The notes under the pieces were generated by a model that was not told the origin of the DNA, did no database searches, and was given only the letters and a program-made list of their open reading frames with translations. DNA of 6,027 bases. Origin: Actinoplanes liguriensis (GTDB taxonomy: Bacteria; Actinomycetota; Actinomycetes; Mycobacteriales; Micromonosporaceae). A program made the position numbers and the translations under genes. Every line of letters starts with the position of its first letter. Positions within the stretch are counted from its first letter, which is position 1. The DNA is taken from NCBI GenBank assembly GCA_000715855.1, contig KL571198.1, positions 108,377 to 114,403 of the forward strand, given 5' to 3'. Positions 1 through 4,928 of the stretch are shown piece by piece.

Positions 1-58
1 AAAGGGCGACGTCCGTGGGTGGGCACGGTCAGAGCACAAGATCGTTTCTCGCGCGCGG

Positions 59-84
59 TTATCCACACCAGCGCCCCATCCACA
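59..84. other. Perfect DnaA-box-like 9-mer plus a partial second copy
   Basis: TTATCCACA at 59-67 equals the Escherichia coli consensus DnaA box, and CATCCACA at 77-84 repeats most of it in the same orientation 17 bp further on. The surrounding 1-221 has no gene I can support. Two boxes do not make an origin, and no dnaA or dnaN gene or box cluster is visible. This may be an isolated DnaA site, part of a promoter region for a gene lying to the left, or chance. Confidence 0.3.
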
Positions 85-221
85 GCCCCCAAACACGATC
101 AAGCCAACCCACGCCACACTGACGGCAGAGGCGGTGGCCCCCCAGTGGTGGGTGGGTCTTGTGTTCGGGGTGATCATGAGGATGCCGCTTCAAGCCCGGA
201 AACAGCCTCAAGCCTTGGGGC

Positions 222-470
222 GGCTTCGGGCTTGCGCGGCTTCGAGTTTCCGCGCGGCTTCGGGCTTGCGCGCGGCTTCGAGCCCGGGGGGCGGCTTCGA
301 GCCCGGGGGGCGGCTTCGAGCCCGGGGGGCGGCTTTGGGCGCGCGGCTTCGAGCTTGCGCGCGGCTTCGAGCTTGCGCGCGGCTTCGAGCTTGGGGGCGG
401 CTTCGAGTTGGGAGCCGCTTTAGGCTTGCGTTCGGCTTCGAGCTGGGGAGCAGCTTCGGGCGTAGGGGCC
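222..470. repeat. Degenerate GC-rich tandem array, about 14 units of 16-20 bp
   Basis: Units begin with GGCTTCG at 222, 238, 256, 274, 293, 312, 345, 363, 381, 399 and 434, with degenerate units at 331, 416 and about 453. Three adjacent 19-bp copies of GGCTTCGAGCCCGGGGGGC are identical (274-330), and two adjacent 18-bp copies of GGCTTCGAGCTTGCGCGC are identical (345-380). Unit length varies (14, 16, 17, 18, 19), so no single reading frame is kept, and the Ala/Ser/Arg-rich frames through it are low-complexity by-products. The array starts 12 bp beyond the stop codon of the minus-strand gene at 482-949, so it lies in that gene's 3' flank. It is probably a non-coding minisatellite that expands by slippage or unequal exchange. 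Any role is unknown. Confidence 0.85.
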
Positions 471-481
471 GGGTTCGCCGG

Positions 482-949
482 TCAGAGGGCGGTTCGGGTG
501 AAGTCGGCCGTCCAGTTCGGCTCCCAGGTTTTGCCCTGGTCGGTGGAGAAGGCCTGCTCCCAGCGACAGGACTCCGGCGTGATCTCGGACCACAGGAAGC
601 GGACCCGGATCGGCTGCCCCTCCCATTCCTCGTCGTCGTAGAAGCGGCCGCAGCCGTCCGCCTCGAAACGCCCGACGGTCGGTGGCAGCGCCAGCCCGGT
701 TCCCGGCCGCGCCCAGTAGAGCGACCACAGGTCGGTGGCCGGGTCGTACAACCGCACGGTCAACCCCGCCGACGAGTCCTCGAACCGCACCTCGTCCACG
801 TTGCCGCCACCGTCGAAGATGCTCCAGCAGCGCGTGGTCGCGGCCAGCTCGTACCAGTCGTCGTTGCCGGCGAGCACTTTCCGCAGCCGGCGCTGCTTCG
901 AGCTCCAGGTCCCCACGAGGAAGTCGAAGTTGTTGTCCGCAAGAGTCAT
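482..949 (-). CDS. DUF1579-like hypothetical protein, 155 aa
   Basis: The protein opens with NFDFLVGTW (residues 7-15), the kind of N-terminal motif seen in DUF1579 and related small lipocalin-like hypothetical proteins. It continues with alternating beta-type and aromatic segments, for example LYDPATDLWSLYW (67-79), FLWSEITP (118-125) and RWEQAFSTDQGKTW (129-142). There is no signal peptide or membrane segment, so it is probably cytoplasmic. The ATG at 949 is the only sensible start, because an in-frame TAG lies three codons upstream. No Shine-Dalgarno sequence precedes it. It lies 42 bp downstream of arcA on the same strand, so the two may be co-transcribed, but a perfect hairpin (972-990) sits in the gap. 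The biochemical function is unknown. Family placement rests on motif resemblance recalled from memory. Confidence 0.8.
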   Translation of the reverse strand: MTLADNNFDFLVGTWSSKQRRLRKVLAGNDDWYELAATTRCWSIFDGGGNVDEVRFEDSSAGLTVRLYDPATDLWSLYWARPGTGLALPPTVGRFEADGCGRFYDDEEWEGQPIRVRFLWSEITPESCRWEQAFSTDQGKTWEPNWTADFTRTAL

Positions 950-971
950 GCCGGGACGCTAAGACGGCACC

Positions 972-990
972 CCTGACACCTTCTGTCAGG
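972..990. promoter_or_regulatory. Perfect 7-bp inverted repeat between arcA and the downstream gene
   Basis: CCTGACA (972-978) and TGTCAGG (984-990) are exact reverse complements around a 5-nt spacer. The site begins 1 bp past the arcA stop codon and lies 22 bp before the start codon of the minus-strand gene at 949. No T tract follows on either strand, which weakens the case for a classical intrinsic terminator. The symmetry and spacing also suit a dimeric repressor operator or an mRNA-processing or attenuation hairpin. I cannot choose between these from sequence alone. Confidence 0.5.
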
Positions 991-991
991 T

Positions 992-2185
992 TCAACCGGC
1001 CAGTGGATCGCGCAGCACCGGGCAGCTCATGCAGCGCGGGCCACCCCGGCCGCTGCCCAGCTCGGAGCCCTGGATGCGGACGACCTCGATGTCGGCGTGC
1101 TCCAGCTGCGCGTTCGTCTCGACGTTGCGCTCGTACGCAACGCACAGCCGCGGCGCGATGGCGAGCGTGTTGTTGCCGTCGTCCCACTGTTCACGTTCGG
1201 CCGTGACCGGGTCGAGCCCGGTGTCGATGACGCGCAGCCGCTCGATGCCCATCGCCTCGGCCGCGGCTTCCAGGAAGGGGCGCGGAGGCCGTACGCTCAA
1301 TTGGCCCTGATCTTGATCTTGACCGAAAGTGATGGTCCAGGCCTGCAACGTGTCGGCGACGTTGGGATACATCACGACGGCGTCCGAATCCACCATGGTG
1401 CAGACGGTGTCGAGGTGCATCGTGGCGCGTTCCTGCGCGATCGGCACGGCCAGCACGGTGTGCGCGAGCCCGGCCGTCAGCACCCGGCGGGCCAGCCGCT
1501 CGGCACCGGCATGTGTATAAGAGACAGTCGCCAGCACGGACGGCGCCAGCACCAGGACGTCACCGCCCTCGACGTGCTCCAGCGCCGGCTCGTAGAGCAG
1601 CTCGGAGCCGGCGAAGCGCGGATGGTAGCGGTACACCGCATGGGTGAGTGTCGTCTCCCGGCGCCGCGCGGGCATCGCGAGACTGGTCACCGCGACCCGA
1701 TCGCGCACCCAGACCGACGAGTCCCGGGTGAAGAGCAGGTTCGGCAGCGGATCGATGACGAAGTCGTTGCGCTCGAGCATCTCGTAGACCAGGCTGCCGC
1801 CGCCCGGCTTGACCTCCTCGTGCGCCAGCCCGGCGACGAGCACCTCGGCCAGCCGCTCCGGATCCTGGTCGGCCAGATAGTCGGCGACGCCCGCGCGCAG
1901 CCCGTCACCCAGCCGTGCATCGGCGAGAACCCCGGCGGTCAGCTCCTCCCGGGCGGCCGGCACGGCGAGCGTCTCGGCGAGCAGCGTGTCGAGATGGAGA
2001 ACTTCGACACCCCGGGAGCGCAGCGCCTCGGCGAACTGATCATGCTCGTCCTGCGCCCGGCCGACCCATGGGATGCCGTCGAAGAGCAACGAGCCACTGT
2101 TCCGCGGGGTGAGCCTGGCCAGCTCTTTCCCGGGCCGGTGGAGCAGGACGGTGCGCAGGCGGCTGACTTCACTGTCGACGTACAC
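992..2185 (-). CDS. arcA: Arginine deiminase (contains an adapter-derived stretch)
   Basis: Arginine deiminase hydrolyses L-arginine to L-citrulline and ammonia in the cytoplasm. The family signatures are present in order: [13 protein letters not shown] (15-27), FTRD with catalytic Asp155 (152-155), EGGD with Glu206 (206-209), MHLD with His257 and Asp259 (256-259), WDDGNNT (334-340) and GGPRCMSCP near the C terminus, where Cys388 is the expected nucleophile. The length, 397 aa as read, is close to the usual 400-410. The GTG at 2185 gives the usual N terminus ([18 protein letters not shown]). An in-frame stop lies just upstream and no clear Shine-Dalgarno is seen. Residues 220-225 (TVSYTH) are encoded by Nextera mosaic-end sequence. 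Homologues have about nine residues there, including a GERT motif whose Arg binds substrate, so this part of the sequence should not be trusted. No arcB, arcC or arcD lies in the window, so a full energy-yielding ADI pathway cannot be inferred. Confidence 0.95.
   Translation of the reverse strand: MYVDSEVSRLRTVLLHRPGKELARLTPRNSGSLLFDGIPWVGRAQDEHDQFAEALRSRGVEVLHLDTLLAETLAVPAAREELTAGVLADARLGDGLRAGVADYLADQDPERLAEVLVAGLAHEEVKPGGGSLVYEMLERNDFVIDPLPNLLFTRDSSVWVRDRVAVTSLAMPARRRETTLTHAVYRYHPRFAGSELLYEPALEHVEGGDVLVLAPSVLATVSYTHAGAERLARRVLTAGLAHTVLAVPIAQERATMHLDTVCTMVDSDAVVMYPNVADTLQAWTITFGQDQDQGQLSVRPPRPFLEAAAEAMGIERLRVIDTGLDPVTAEREQWDDGNNTLAIAPRLCVAYERNVETNAQLEHADIEVVRIQGSELGSGRGGPRCMSCPVLRDPLAG
1511..1527 (+). 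other. Tn5/Nextera mosaic-end adapter remnant (probable assembly artefact)
   Basis: ATGTGTATAAGAGACAG at 1511-1527 is identical to the last 17 bases of the 19-bp hyperactive Tn5 mosaic end used in tagmentation libraries. The two preceding bases (GC) do not match the adapter's AG. On the minus strand the stretch gives arcA the peptide VSYTH, and on the plus strand another frame gives MCIRDS. Both are peptides I recognise as adapter contamination in databases. The flanks on both sides are good arginine deiminase sequence in the same frame, so this is a local junction error rather than a join of unrelated contigs or a transposon insertion. No transposase or second end is present. Confidence 0.93.
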
Positions 2186-2371
2186 CAGGCCGACGTTAGT
2201 CCGTACCGAACGCTATCGCCCGGTCACGTTCTGATCTAGATCCTGAGACGAGCATGCACCGATCGGACGACGGAGATAACTTGGCACAGTGCGACGAAAC
2301 CGCGGACCGCAGGTGTCGAGATGCACCATCCGCAAGAAGACGTTGTCCGTGAATGCGGTATTCATCCACAC

Positions 2372-2386
2372 TTCTTTCTCTTTCTT
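2372..2386 (+). repeat. 15-nt all-pyrimidine mirror repeat
   Basis: TTCTTTCTCTTTCTT reads the same in both directions on one strand, centred on 2379, inside a 19-nt pure pyrimidine run (2371-2389). Such a tract stands out in this GC-rich window. Mirror-symmetric polypyrimidine tracts can in principle form triplex (H-) DNA, although 15 nt is short. No function is shown by the sequence. Confidence 0.6.
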
Positions 2387-2468
2387 TCCACTCTGCCGCC
2401 CTTCTCCGTGAGGAGCTGAGCACGTACGGTAGTTGGAAACAGAGAGCCAGCCCGAAAGACCTTTTGCC

Positions 2469-2473
2469 GGAGG
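2469..2473 (+). promoter_or_regulatory. Strong Shine-Dalgarno GGAGG before a 34-aa ORF
   Basis: GGAGG lies 5 nt before a GTG at 2479. This is the only strong ribosome binding site upstream of the NERD-like gene, and it is out of frame with it. GACCT (2458-2462) can pair with AGGTC (2471-2475) over an 8-nt loop, which would partly mask the site; a 5-bp stem is weak evidence for control. Confidence 0.5.
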
Positions 2474-2478
2474 TCGCA

Positions 2479-2583
2479 GTGACTGTCTTCCCCGCCCGCC
2501 CTGCCCTGCCCGTGCCCTCTACCAACCGCGCACTGACGCCGGTCGGTCATGCGGCGCCGCCCTCGGTCTCGAGCCGCGGCTGA
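2479..2583 (+). CDS. Possible 34-aa small ORF / leader peptide upstream of the NERD-like gene
   Basis: A GTG codon at 2479 sits 5 nt after GGAGG and opens a 34-codon frame rich in Pro, Ala, Val and Ser (it begins MTVFPARPALPVPS) that stops with TGA at 2581-2583. The next gene's ATG is 5 nt beyond that stop and has no Shine-Dalgarno of its own, the usual geometry for translational coupling. By my count 28 of 34 codons end in G or C, against 27 of 37 in the overlapping frame that would extend the NERD-like protein upstream. That is weak support because the window is GC-rich throughout. I recognise no family, membrane segment or regulatory codon run. The alternatives are a chance ORF, or an undetected longer start for the NERD-like protein. 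Confidence 0.4.
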   Translation: MTVFPARPALPVPSTNRALTPVGHAAPPSVSSRG

Positions 2584-2588
2584 CGCCG

Positions 2589-3215
2589 ATGGAGTGGGCC
2601 CGGCGCCGACGCGCCGATCGCGAGTCCCGCCGCATGGAAGCGGCCGGTGCCCGCGCTCTGACCCGCCTCGACCGACTCGGTTCGGCGTGGCACATCGTGG
2701 ACTGGCCGCGCACCGACCTGTCCCAGTCGTACTACGAGCCCGATCCCGCGGACGAGCGGGCCGGATTCCTCGCCATCGGCCCCGGTGGCGTCTACGCGGT
2801 GACCGTTGCCGACCACGGCCGTTCCCGTGTCCTGATCGCCGGTGACGTCGTGCAGATCAACGGCAAGCGCCCGCAGTACGTGGCCGAGGCGCGTCGTGAC
2901 GCGCGGCGTGCCGCGAAAGCGCTCTCCGCCGCGGTCGGCCTGAACGTGCCGGTCACCCCGGTCCTCACGTTCGTCGGATCCGGAGTGATCAGCGTCCACG
3001 GCCTGCCGAAGGACTGTCTGGTCGCCACCGACAAGGAGCTCGACCGCCTGCTGCTCGCCGGAGGGGCCCGTATCTCCGCGGCCACGGCGAGCAAACTCTC
3101 AGCCGTTGCCAGCAACCCGGCTACCTGGTCGAACGCACCCTATCGGCCGGCCGGTGACTACCGTTGGTACAGCAACGGACAGACGGCCGCTGACAAGCGG
3201 CCGACCCGCCGGTAA
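2589..3215 (+). CDS. NERD-like domain protein, probably nuclease-inactive, 208 aa
   Basis: A basic, Arg-rich N terminus (residues 1-30) leads into a NERD-like region (about 30-155) containing FLAIGPGGVYAV (60-71), a GDVVQINGKRP strand-turn (85-95), an alanine/arginine helix (97-113) and PVTPVLTFVGSG (121-132). This is the order seen in nuclease-related (NERD) proteins. The usual D-x-K in the GVF-x-I-D-x-K segment is read here as Thr72-Val-Ala74, so the presumed catalytic Asp and Lys are missing and a binding or structural role is more likely than DNA cleavage. There is no signal peptide. The ATG at 2589 is preferred because the protein resembles the family from there. The frame is open back to a TTG at 2433, but that extension is Cys/Pro-rich and has no well-placed ribosome site. 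Two hairpins follow near the stop codon. Confidence 0.75.
   Translation: MEWARRRRADRESRRMEAAGARALTRLDRLGSAWHIVDWPRTDLSQSYYEPDPADERAGFLAIGPGGVYAVTVADHGRSRVLIAGDVVQINGKRPQYVAEARRDARRAAKALSAAVGLNVPVTPVLTFVGSGVISVHGLPKDCLVATDKELDRLLLAGGARISAATASKLSAVASNPATWSNAPYRPAGDYRWYSNGQTAADKRPTRR
3184..3203 (+). terminator. Perfect 7-bp hairpin overlapping the 3' end of the NERD-like gene
   Basis: CGGCCGC (3184-3190) and GCGGCCG (3197-3203) pair perfectly over a TGACAA loop, 9 bp before the TAA stop. It lies inside the coding sequence and lacks a T tract, so it may simply be coding sequence. It could act with the stronger hairpin at 3241-3263. Confidence 0.3.
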
Positions 3216-3240
3216 CGTTCCTTGCGACGCCGTCGTCGGT

Positions 3241-3263
3241 GACGCCCCGGTCTCCGGGGCGTC
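3241..3263 (+). terminator. Strong GC hairpin after the NERD-like gene
   Basis: GACGCCCCGG (3241-3250) and CCGGGGCGTC (3254-3263) form a perfect 10-bp stem with a TCT loop, 25 bp past the stop codon and 33 bp before the next start. Outer CGTCG and CGACG copies could lengthen the structure. No T tract follows. GC-rich hairpins without a T run are common termination candidates in actinobacteria, so partial termination between the NERD-like and PAS genes is likely. Confidence 0.6.
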
Positions 3264-3284
3264 CCGGGCGACGCGACGGAAAGC

Positions 3285-3291
3285 GAGGAGG
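3285..3291 (+). promoter_or_regulatory. Shine-Dalgarno GAGGAGG fixing the GTG start of the PAS gene
   Basis: GAGGAGG ends 5 nt before the GTG at 3297. This is near-ideal spacing and decides the start of the PAS-domain gene. Confidence 0.85.
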
Positions 3292-3296
3292 AGCGG

Positions 3297-3758
3297 GTGG
3301 CGCATGTTGAGCTCTCCCTCTCGGGAGCGTTCGTCCCCCAGGCACGCACACCGGCCGAGGCCGAATTCGTCACCAGCATCGAGCGCTGGGCGGGCACCGT
3401 GGCGATCGCCGACGAGCCCTGCCTGATCGTCGACGCGGGTGGCGCGATCCTGTCCGTCTCCCCGTCCGGCAGCGAGCTGCTCGGGCTGGGCAAGCCGGCC
3501 GACGCGATCGGCAAGCGGCTGACCACGGCGCTGCACCTGATCGACTTCACGGCCGGCGCGGGTCCGCTCGAGGACCCCGAGGCGGAGAAGATCCCGCCGC
3601 TGCTCGCGGTCCGCAGCGAGCGCTTGGCGCGCGGCCTGCTGCGCGTGGTGCCGGACAAGGAGAAGCCGCCGTTGACGGTCGACGCGGTCTCCACACCGCT
3701 GGTGGCGGGCGATCGGGTGGCCGGTTCGCTGACCTTTCTCTCCCTGGTTCACTACTGA
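3297..3758 (+). CDS. Stand-alone PAS-domain protein, 153 aa
   Basis: After about 38 N-terminal residues comes one PAS-like fold: EPCLIVDAGGAILSVSPS (40-57) matches the opening beta-hairpin, followed by GSELLGLG and a helical part, and closing with DAVSTPLVAGDRVAGSLTFLSLV (129-151), the usual final strands. No kinase, GGDEF, HTH or other output domain is attached and there are no membrane segments, so it is probably a cytoplasmic sensor or protein-interaction module. Ligand residues cannot be assigned; Cys42 is the only cysteine. The start has an excellent ribosome site. The strong hairpin upstream suggests it can be transcribed apart from the NERD-like gene. A weak 6-bp inverted repeat (GCGGTG 3776-3781 with CACCGC 3789-3794) follows the stop. 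The call rests on motif pattern, so a PAS-like divergent fold is the main alternative. Confidence 0.75.
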   Translation: MAHVELSLSGAFVPQARTPAEAEFVTSIERWAGTVAIADEPCLIVDAGGAILSVSPSGSELLGLGKPADAIGKRLTTALHLIDFTAGAGPLEDPEAEKIPPLLAVRSERLARGLLRVVPDKEKPPLTVDAVSTPLVAGDRVAGSLTFLSLVHY

Positions 3759-3798
3759 CGTCCGGTTTGCCCGTGGCGGTGTGGTGTTCACCGCATCA

Positions 3799-3835
3799 GG
3801 TAACCATTGGGTGTTACCGATCCGTAACGTAGTCT
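3799..3835 (+). promoter_or_regulatory. Leaderless promoter of the ACT gene with overlapping GTTACC inverted repeats
   Basis: TTGGGT (3807-3812) and TAGTCT (3830-3835) are 17 bp apart and resemble -35 and -10 boxes (TTGACA, TAnnnT). The -10 box ends 6 nt before the ATG at 3842, so transcription would begin at or next to the start codon, and no Shine-Dalgarno is present. GGTAAC (3799-3804) and GTTACC (3813-3818) form a perfect inverted repeat flanking the -35 box. GTTAC also pairs with GTAAC at 3824-3828, immediately before the -10 box. These positions suit a repressor operator, but no regulator can be named. Confidence 0.5.
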
Positions 3836-3841
3836 GCCGTC

Positions 3842-4228
3842 ATGCTCGATCTAGACCTGTTACCAGGGGAATACGCGGTGTGCCGCCTGCCGGCCGGTTC
3901 GTCCCTGCCCCCTTCCCTGACCACGGGTCCGGACGACAAGAGCGTCATCTCGGTGACCTGGGGCCTCGACGAAATCTCGATCATCTGCCCGTCCGATCGG
4001 GTGCCGGACGGCGCCGAGGCGGACACGGCGTGGCGATGTCTGCGCGTGGCCGGCCTGACCACGGCGATGACCGGGGTGCTGGCCTCGCTCGTCGGGCCGC
4101 TCGCCGACGCACGGGTCAACATCGTCACGTTCTCCACCTACGACACCGACTACCTGCTGGTCCCGACGGTGCGGCTGACCGAGGCGGTCAACACGCTCAC
4201 CGCGGCCGGGCATCGAATAGCCGGCTGA
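3842..4228 (+). CDS. ACT-domain protein (ACT_7/CASTOR-like), 128 aa
   Basis: The N-terminal half begins LPGEYAVCRLPAGS (7-20) and carries the WGLDEISIICPSDRVP segment (40-55). The C-terminal half, WRCLRVAGLTTAMTGVLASLVGPLADARVNIVTFSTYDTDYLLVP (64-108), has the ACT pattern with the conserved Gly78 in TGVL and the YDTDYLLV strand. This layout matches the ACT_7 family of small amino-acid-binding regulatory proteins. It is cytoplasmic, with no catalytic domain attached. ACT domains usually bind amino acids, and pheA downstream also ends in an ACT domain, but the ligand here is not readable and joint control is only an inference. The start codon is probably the first base of the mRNA. The lipoprotein gene follows after 32 bp. 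Confidence 0.85.
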   Translation: MLDLDLLPGEYAVCRLPAGSSLPPSLTTGPDDKSVISVTWGLDEISIICPSDRVPDGAEADTAWRCLRVAGLTTAMTGVLASLVGPLADARVNIVTFSTYDTDYLLVPTVRLTEAVNTLTAAGHRIAG

Positions 4229-4260
4229 CAATCTGGCACTGCGCGGGGCTGGCTCCTACC

Positions 4261-4878
4261 ATGGCCGGGTGTCCCCGCACACCTGTCTTCATCCCCCTGG
4301 CCGTCGGCGTGCTCCTGCTGACGGCGGCCTGCGGGTCCTCCGACGACGAGGCGCAGCCCGCCCCGTCGGCCTCGGTCGCCCTGCCCACCGTTCCGGCCCT
4401 GCAGCCCTCGCTGGGCCTGCCGCCGCCGACCTTCACACCGATCTCGCCGGGCGGTGTGCTGCCGACGTGGACGCCGCCGACATGGGTGCCACCGACGTAT
4501 ACGTACCCGACCGTCGTGCCGACCACGACCACACCCGCCGAGGCGCCGCTCACGAAATCGCCGACGCCCACCCCGGCACACGCCGCGAAGTGCAGCGGCC
4601 AGCCGACCGGGGCGCAGATCCTCGCGCTGATCAAGGGCAAGCCCGGCATCCCGTCGAAGACGTTGAAGGTGCAGAGCGGGCCGTTCTGTGCGGACACGTG
4701 GACGTTCACGACGGTCGAGCTGGCCGGGTCGGACGCCGACGACCAGGAGCCGCTGAACGTGGTGAGCAGCGGCAAGGGCAGCACGCTGACGCTGATCGCG
4801 GCGGGGTCGGATGTCTGCAACTCCCAGGTGCAGTCCAGCGCTCCGGCGGGCATTCGGGTGCTGGCCTGCGGTTTCTGA
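4261..4878 (+). CDS. Putative lipoprotein, Pro/Thr-rich linker and four-Cys C-terminal domain, 205 aa
   Basis: Residues 1-24 form a lipoprotein signal peptide: a short basic start (PRTP), a hydrophobic core (VFIPLAVGVLLL) and a TAAC lipobox with Cys24, followed by GSSDDE. The protein should therefore be lipid-anchored on the outer face of the membrane. Residues 30-108 are a Pro/Thr-rich linker that includes repeated TPPT/VPPTYT-type stretches, probably extended in the wall. Residues 109-205 look folded and hold four cysteines (111, 143, 186, 203), enough for two disulfides. I recognise no family for this domain. The ATG at 4261 is the natural start; the frame is open much further upstream, but that region is the ACT gene in another frame. 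No clear Shine-Dalgarno is seen. It sits between the ACT gene and pheA on the same strand. Confidence 0.85.
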   Translation: MAGCPRTPVFIPLAVGVLLLTAACGSSDDEAQPAPSASVALPTVPALQPSLGLPPPTFTPISPGGVLPTWTPPTWVPPTYTYPTVVPTTTTPAEAPLTKSPTPTPAHAAKCSGQPTGAQILALIKGKPGIPSKTLKVQSGPFCADTWTFTTVELAGSDADDQEPLNVVSSGKGSTLTLIAAGSDVCNSQVQSSAPAGIRVLACGF

Positions 4879-4892
4879 CCGGCCACGCCGTG

Positions 4893-4922
4893 TCGTGAGG
4901 CGCGGCTTCTGCGGCCTAGACT
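4893..4922 (+). promoter_or_regulatory. Probable leaderless promoter of pheA
   Basis: TAGACT (4917-4922) fits the TAnnnT -10 pattern and ends 6 nt before the pheA ATG at 4929, so the transcript would start at or beside the start codon. No Shine-Dalgarno precedes the ATG. The -35 is weak; TCGTGA (4893-4898) at 18-bp spacing matches TTGACA at three positions. The arrangement parallels that of the ACT gene (TAGTCT, also 6 nt before its ATG). Confidence 0.45.
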
Positions 4923-4928
4923 GACGGG

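Larger units (their letters stand above)
2186..2478. other. Divergent intergenic region, no gene supported
   Basis: This stretch separates arcA (leftward) from the NERD-like unit (rightward) and should hold both promoters, but I find no convincing -35/-10 pair. It contains the perfect palindrome GATCTAGATC (2233-2242), an imperfect direct repeat around ATGCACC (2250-2264 and 2318-2330), a small inverted repeat TGAAT-N5-ATTCA (2350-2364) and a pyrimidine mirror repeat (2372-2386). A minus-strand open frame across 2196-2525 has no family resemblance and uses a TTG start, so I do not call it. Confidence 0.6.

Noticed and set aside
19..976. Two plus-strand open frames (19-423 and 134-976) running through the repeat array, the longer one continuing antisense to the gene at 482-949
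   Set aside because: They are Ala/Ser/Arg/Gly low-complexity translations of units whose lengths are not multiples of three, have no family resemblance, and the rest lies antisense to a better gene.
1511..1527. A real Tn5 or other transposon insertion in arcA
   Set aside because: Only 17 bp of one mosaic end is present, with no second end, transposase or cargo, and arcA continues in frame on both sides.
1097..2239. A 380-aa plus-strand open frame antisense to arcA
   Set aside because: Its composition is the usual complement of a high-GC gene, and it includes the adapter-derived MCIRDS. arcA on the other strand has all family motifs.
2233..2242. GATCTAGATC palindrome as an operator
   Set aside because: It is a perfect 10-bp palindrome but stands alone, without a nearby promoter match.
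2421..2480. A riboswitch in the leader before the 34-aa ORF
   Set aside because: Only a weak 5-bp stem over the ribosome site is visible, and I could not match any known riboswitch core.
2196..2525. A 109-aa minus-strand open frame just upstream of arcA
   Set aside because: It has a TTG start, no clear ribosome site and no family resemblance, and it overlaps the pyrimidine tract and the candidate 34-aa ORF.
2433..2588. N-terminal extension of the NERD-like protein to a TTG at 2433
   Set aside because: The added 52 residues are Cys/Pro-rich and unlike the family, and no ribosome site is well placed. G/C at third positions is lower than in the competing 34-codon frame.
3781..4260. N-terminal extension of the lipoprotein reading frame upstream of 4261
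   Set aside because: It overlaps the ACT gene in another frame and would bury the lipoprotein signal peptide inside a protein.
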